Shown here: positions 6,149 to 8,108 of the stretch, in pieces | How the letters are laid out: every line of letters begins with the position of its first letter | Position numbering within the stretch: the first letter of the stretch is position 1 | Assembly (NCBI GenBank): GCA_965651595.1 | Contig: CBFGTA010000103.1 | Span: 1-8,108 of the forward strand | Reading direction: 5' to 3' | From: CBFGTA01 sp965651595 | GTDB taxonomy: Bacteria; Actinomycetota; Actinomycetes; S36-B12; UBA10799 | DNA: 8,108 nucleotides | Translations under genes and position numbers: made by a program | Notes under the pieces: generated by a model | Databases searched by the model: none | What the model saw: only the letters and a program-made list of their open reading frames with translations | Told to the model about the DNA's origin: nothing

Positions 6149-7512
6149 TGGCGTCCTACGAGTTGCCCCAGTGCACGTGTCTCATTGTCGTGGGCACGCG
6201 GCCGGAGGCCATCAAGATGGTGCCCGTCATTCGGGCGATCGAACAGTCGCAGCGCATCAACGTGATCCTCGTCAACACGGGCCAACACCAAGATCTCGTC
6301 GAACCAGTCCTGAAGGCGGCCGGAATCACCGCCGACTACACCCTCGGCGTGGGGCGGCCCGGGATCAGTCTGGCCGAACTGACCCAGGAAGTGATCGGTG
6401 GCGTCGACGCCGTCCTCACCGAACTGCGCGGAGGGCCCGAGCGGCGCACCCAGCCGCGGCTGTTCTCCGGGATTGGGCGCAGCGCAGGCCACTACCCGTC
6501 CCTGATCTTGGTTCACGGCGACACCACCACGGCACTTGCCGCCGGGATGGCTGGCTTCAGTAGTCGCTTACCCGTTGTCCACGTCGAGGCTGGCCTGCGC
6601 AGCGGGAATCGTCGGGTGCCGTTCCCTGAAGAGATGAATCGCCAGCTGCTCAGTCGGTTGGCCGCCCTGCACCTTGCCCCTACCATTGACGCTGCCCAGA
6701 CTCTGGTGCGCGAGGGCATCGACATGCGCACCATCTTTGTCACCGGCAACACCGGGGTCGACGCGGTGCTCTGGGCGGCCGAACTCGCCAGCCCGTACAG
6801 CGAGCCACGCCTGGCCCGGGTTGATTCCCATGACGGGCCCGTCATTGTCGCGACCGCACACCGGCGCGAAAGCTGGGGGCGAGGGATCGCCGGGATTGCC
6901 CGCGGGTTGCGCACCATCGCCGAACAGCGGCCTGACTCCCTGACGTTGCTCCCACTGCACCCGAACCCGACCGTGCGCGATGTCCTCGTTGCTGAGCTGT
7001 CTGGGCTCGACAACGTGCTGCTGACGGACCCGCTGGACTACCTGGACTTCGCCCGCATGTTGCGGCGGGCTGACCTGGCCATCACGGACTCTGGCGGCAT
7101 CCAAGAAGAGTCCCCAAGCTTGGGGACTCCTGTGCTGGTGACGCGTGAGGTGTCCGAGCGGGGCGAAGGAATTGCGGCGGGTCTGATTGAACTGGTCGGC
7201 ACCGGCTCGGATGACATTTCCTCAACGGCGCTCGGCATTCTGGCCGACCACGAGCGCTACAAGGCGATGACGAGCGCGGAGAATCCTTTCGGCGATGGTT
7301 TGGCGGCCCGCAGGATAGCCCGGCTGCTTGAGCACCTCGTTTTCGGGACACCCATGCCAGCAGCGTTCGGTGACACGTTTGATCGGGTCGCGGCGTTGCA
7401 GAACGCCGGTTTCGACGTATCTGAAGTCAACGCCACGATCGGTTGGCTGCGCGGCCTGGAGATATCGTCACACCCTGGCGAGGTGCTGAATTCGGGCAAC
7501 ACCGCCACCTAG
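6148..7512 (+). CDS. wecB: UDP-N-acetylglucosamine 2-epimerase (non-hydrolysing), extended form
   Basis: Cytoplasmic enzyme that interconverts UDP-GlcNAc and UDP-ManNAc, by family. Recognised motifs in order: GTRPEAIKMVPVI (16-28), HGDTTTAL (123-130), HVEAGLRSG (145-153), PFPEEMNR (158-165), HRRESWGRG (238-246), HPNP (271-274), DSGGIQEE (314-321) and NPFGDG (379-384). The acidic and histidine residues of the known active site (D125, E147, the PEE glutamates, H238) are kept. Two oddities are visible. An insertion of roughly 24 residues (about 94-118, Arg-rich) lies before HGD, and a C-terminal extension of about 55 residues follows 399, bringing the length to 454 against about 375 in E. coli WecB. 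The usual TERPE is SERGE here (335-339). The 1-bp overlap with the synthase gene suggests that it supplies that synthase's donor, although a general cell-wall role is possible. Confidence 0.9.
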   Translation: MASYELPQCTCLIVVGTRPEAIKMVPVIRAIEQSQRINVILVNTGQHQDLVEPVLKAAGITADYTLGVGRPGISLAELTQEVIGGVDAVLTELRGGPERRTQPRLFSGIGRSAGHYPSLILVHGDTTTALAAGMAGFSSRLPVVHVEAGLRSGNRRVPFPEEMNRQLLSRLAALHLAPTIDAAQTLVREGIDMRTIFVTGNTGVDAVLWAAELASPYSEPRLARVDSHDGPVIVATAHRRESWGRGIAGIARGLRTIAEQRPDSLTLLPLHPNPTVRDVLVAELSGLDNVLLTDPLDYLDFARMLRRADLAITDSGGIQEESPSLGTPVLVTREVSERGEGIAAGLIELVGTGSDDISSTALGILADHERYKAMTSAENPFGDGLAARRIARLLEHLVFGTPMPAAFGDTFDRVAALQNAGFDVSEVNATIGWLRGLEISSHPGEVLNSGNTAT

Positions 7513-7524
7513 GTCAGTCAGCGT
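7513..7524. other. 12-bp convergent gap without a terminator
   Basis: Only 12 bp separate the TAG of the epimerase gene and the TAA of the opposing gene. No hairpin plus T-run is visible here or in the flanking ends, so the two transcripts probably overlap at their 3' ends. Confidence 0.6.
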
Positions 7525-8108
7525 TTAGGAGTTCTGCAGGAGCACCGTGTTGAGGCGGGTGTGGGTAAACTGCACGCTCGCGTCCTCGGAATACAGCCCG
7601 ACCGCGCCCGCCTGGTAGGGCCGTTCGTGATCGTCAAAGATCGCCACGGTCACGCCATCAATGGTGAGCGTGAGCCGAGTCGTCGTCGGCGATAGCGCCT
7701 GGCGTTCGATGGCTAGGTCGACAGGTGTCCCGACCGGGTAAGTGGGGGCCGATCCAGTGGCGAGAAAGCGTTGACCGCCCGGGTAGGCAGGATCGCGCTT
7801 GCCTAGTTCCCAACCGTTGGGTTTGGCGATGGCGTAGTAGAAGTGCTCGTTGTCGGTGTAATCCCACACCAACCAGCCCACCTCCCATGGATTGGGTGCC
7901 GAGCCGTTGCGCAGTTGGCTGATGGTGGTGGTCGTCGTACTCAAGTGGATCGTAGATCCAACTGCGGGTGTTTGGCTCACGACAAGCGTCGCGTGGGTTC
8001 GGTCGGGGGCTGTTGCGGCCATCGGGGCAATCGTCACCGACTCTTCGGCGCCCGGCTCGGTGGTCACTGATCCGTATCCGGCGAACACGACTCGCCAGTC
8101 TCCGAATA
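7525..8108 (-). CDS. Concanavalin A/LamG-like beta-sandwich protein, C-terminal part (5' end beyond window)
   Basis: 194 codons are visible and the frame stays open to the right edge, so this is the C-terminal end of a longer protein. The GTG at 8088 is almost certainly internal: residues FGDWRVV precede it without a stop and continue the first beta-strand (DWRVVFAGYGSVTTEPG). The strand-rich pattern is GWLVWDYTDNEHFYYAIAKP, then a GWELGKRDP segment, PVDLAIERQ, RLTLTIDGVTVAIFDD, GAVGLYSEDASVQFTHTRL. It resembles the jelly-roll carbohydrate-binding or DUF1080/LamG-like domains that end secreted glycan-active proteins. No catalytic residues can be assigned. Secretion cannot be tested because the N-terminus is missing. 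The location next to a polysaccharide synthase operon makes glycan binding or hydrolysis the natural guess. Confidence 0.7.
   Translation of the reverse strand, partial: FGDWRVVFAGYGSVTTEPGAEESVTIAPMAATAPDRTHATLVVSQTPAVGSTIHLSTTTTTISQLRNGSAPNPWEVGWLVWDYTDNEHFYYAIAKPNGWELGKRDPAYPGGQRFLATGSAPTYPVGTPVDLAIERQALSPTTTRLTLTIDGVTVAIFDDHERPYQAGAVGLYSEDASVQFTHTRLNTVLLQNS

Noticed and set aside
7500..7540. Bidirectional terminator between the convergent genes
   Set aside because: No inverted repeat with a T-run could be found in the 12-bp gap or its flanks.
8086..8088. GTG as start of the lectin-like gene
   Set aside because: The frame continues upstream without a stop to the window edge and the extra residues fit the domain's first strand, so it is an internal codon.

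Overview
The window looks like chromosomal DNA from a high-GC Gram-positive bacterium, most likely an actinomycete. The DNA is visibly GC-rich, there is a GTG start, genes are tightly packed with overlapping stop/start codons, there is a lipoprotein with a classical lipobox, and a Lys/Ala/Pro-rich histone-like tail sits on one enzyme. I cannot name a genus from sequence alone. No mobile element, CRISPR array, rRNA or tRNA was found.

Layout. A divergent intergenic region (2541-2809) separates two gene groups. To the left, on the minus strand, are a HAD-IB hydrolase with a histone H1-like N-terminal tail (2540-1422), a secreted Asp-box (sialidase/YCF48-like beta-propeller) lipoprotein (1348-419), and the N-terminal third of a DNA photolyase that runs off the left edge (392-1). 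Gaps of 73 and 26 bp make a single transcript plausible. To the right, on the plus strand, are a BcsB-like membrane-anchored periplasmic/exocellular subunit (2810-4753), a processive family-2 glycosyltransferase (4757-6148) and a non-hydrolysing UDP-GlcNAc 2-epimerase (6148-7512). These are coupled by a 3-bp gap and a 1-bp TGATG overlap, so they almost certainly form one operon. A convergent minus-strand gene (8108-7525, 5' end outside the window) encodes a concanavalin A/LamG-like beta-sandwich protein.

Function. The plus-strand operon reads as an exopolysaccharide synthase. The GT2 polymerises and translocates a sugar. The BcsB-like protein, with alternating jelly-roll and flavodoxin-like parts and one C-terminal helix, guides the chain outside the membrane. 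The epimerase may supply UDP-ManNAc. The GT2 has no PilZ domain, only a proline-rich tail, so c-di-GMP control of the usual BcsA type is not visible. Together with the dedicated epimerase this suggests a polymer that is not plain cellulose. This is the most interesting part of the window.

The 269-bp divergent region carries several palindromes (2583-2598, 2654-2669, 2674-2684) and a possible three-way-junction fold (2705-2774), so shared or opposing control of the two groups is possible but unproven.
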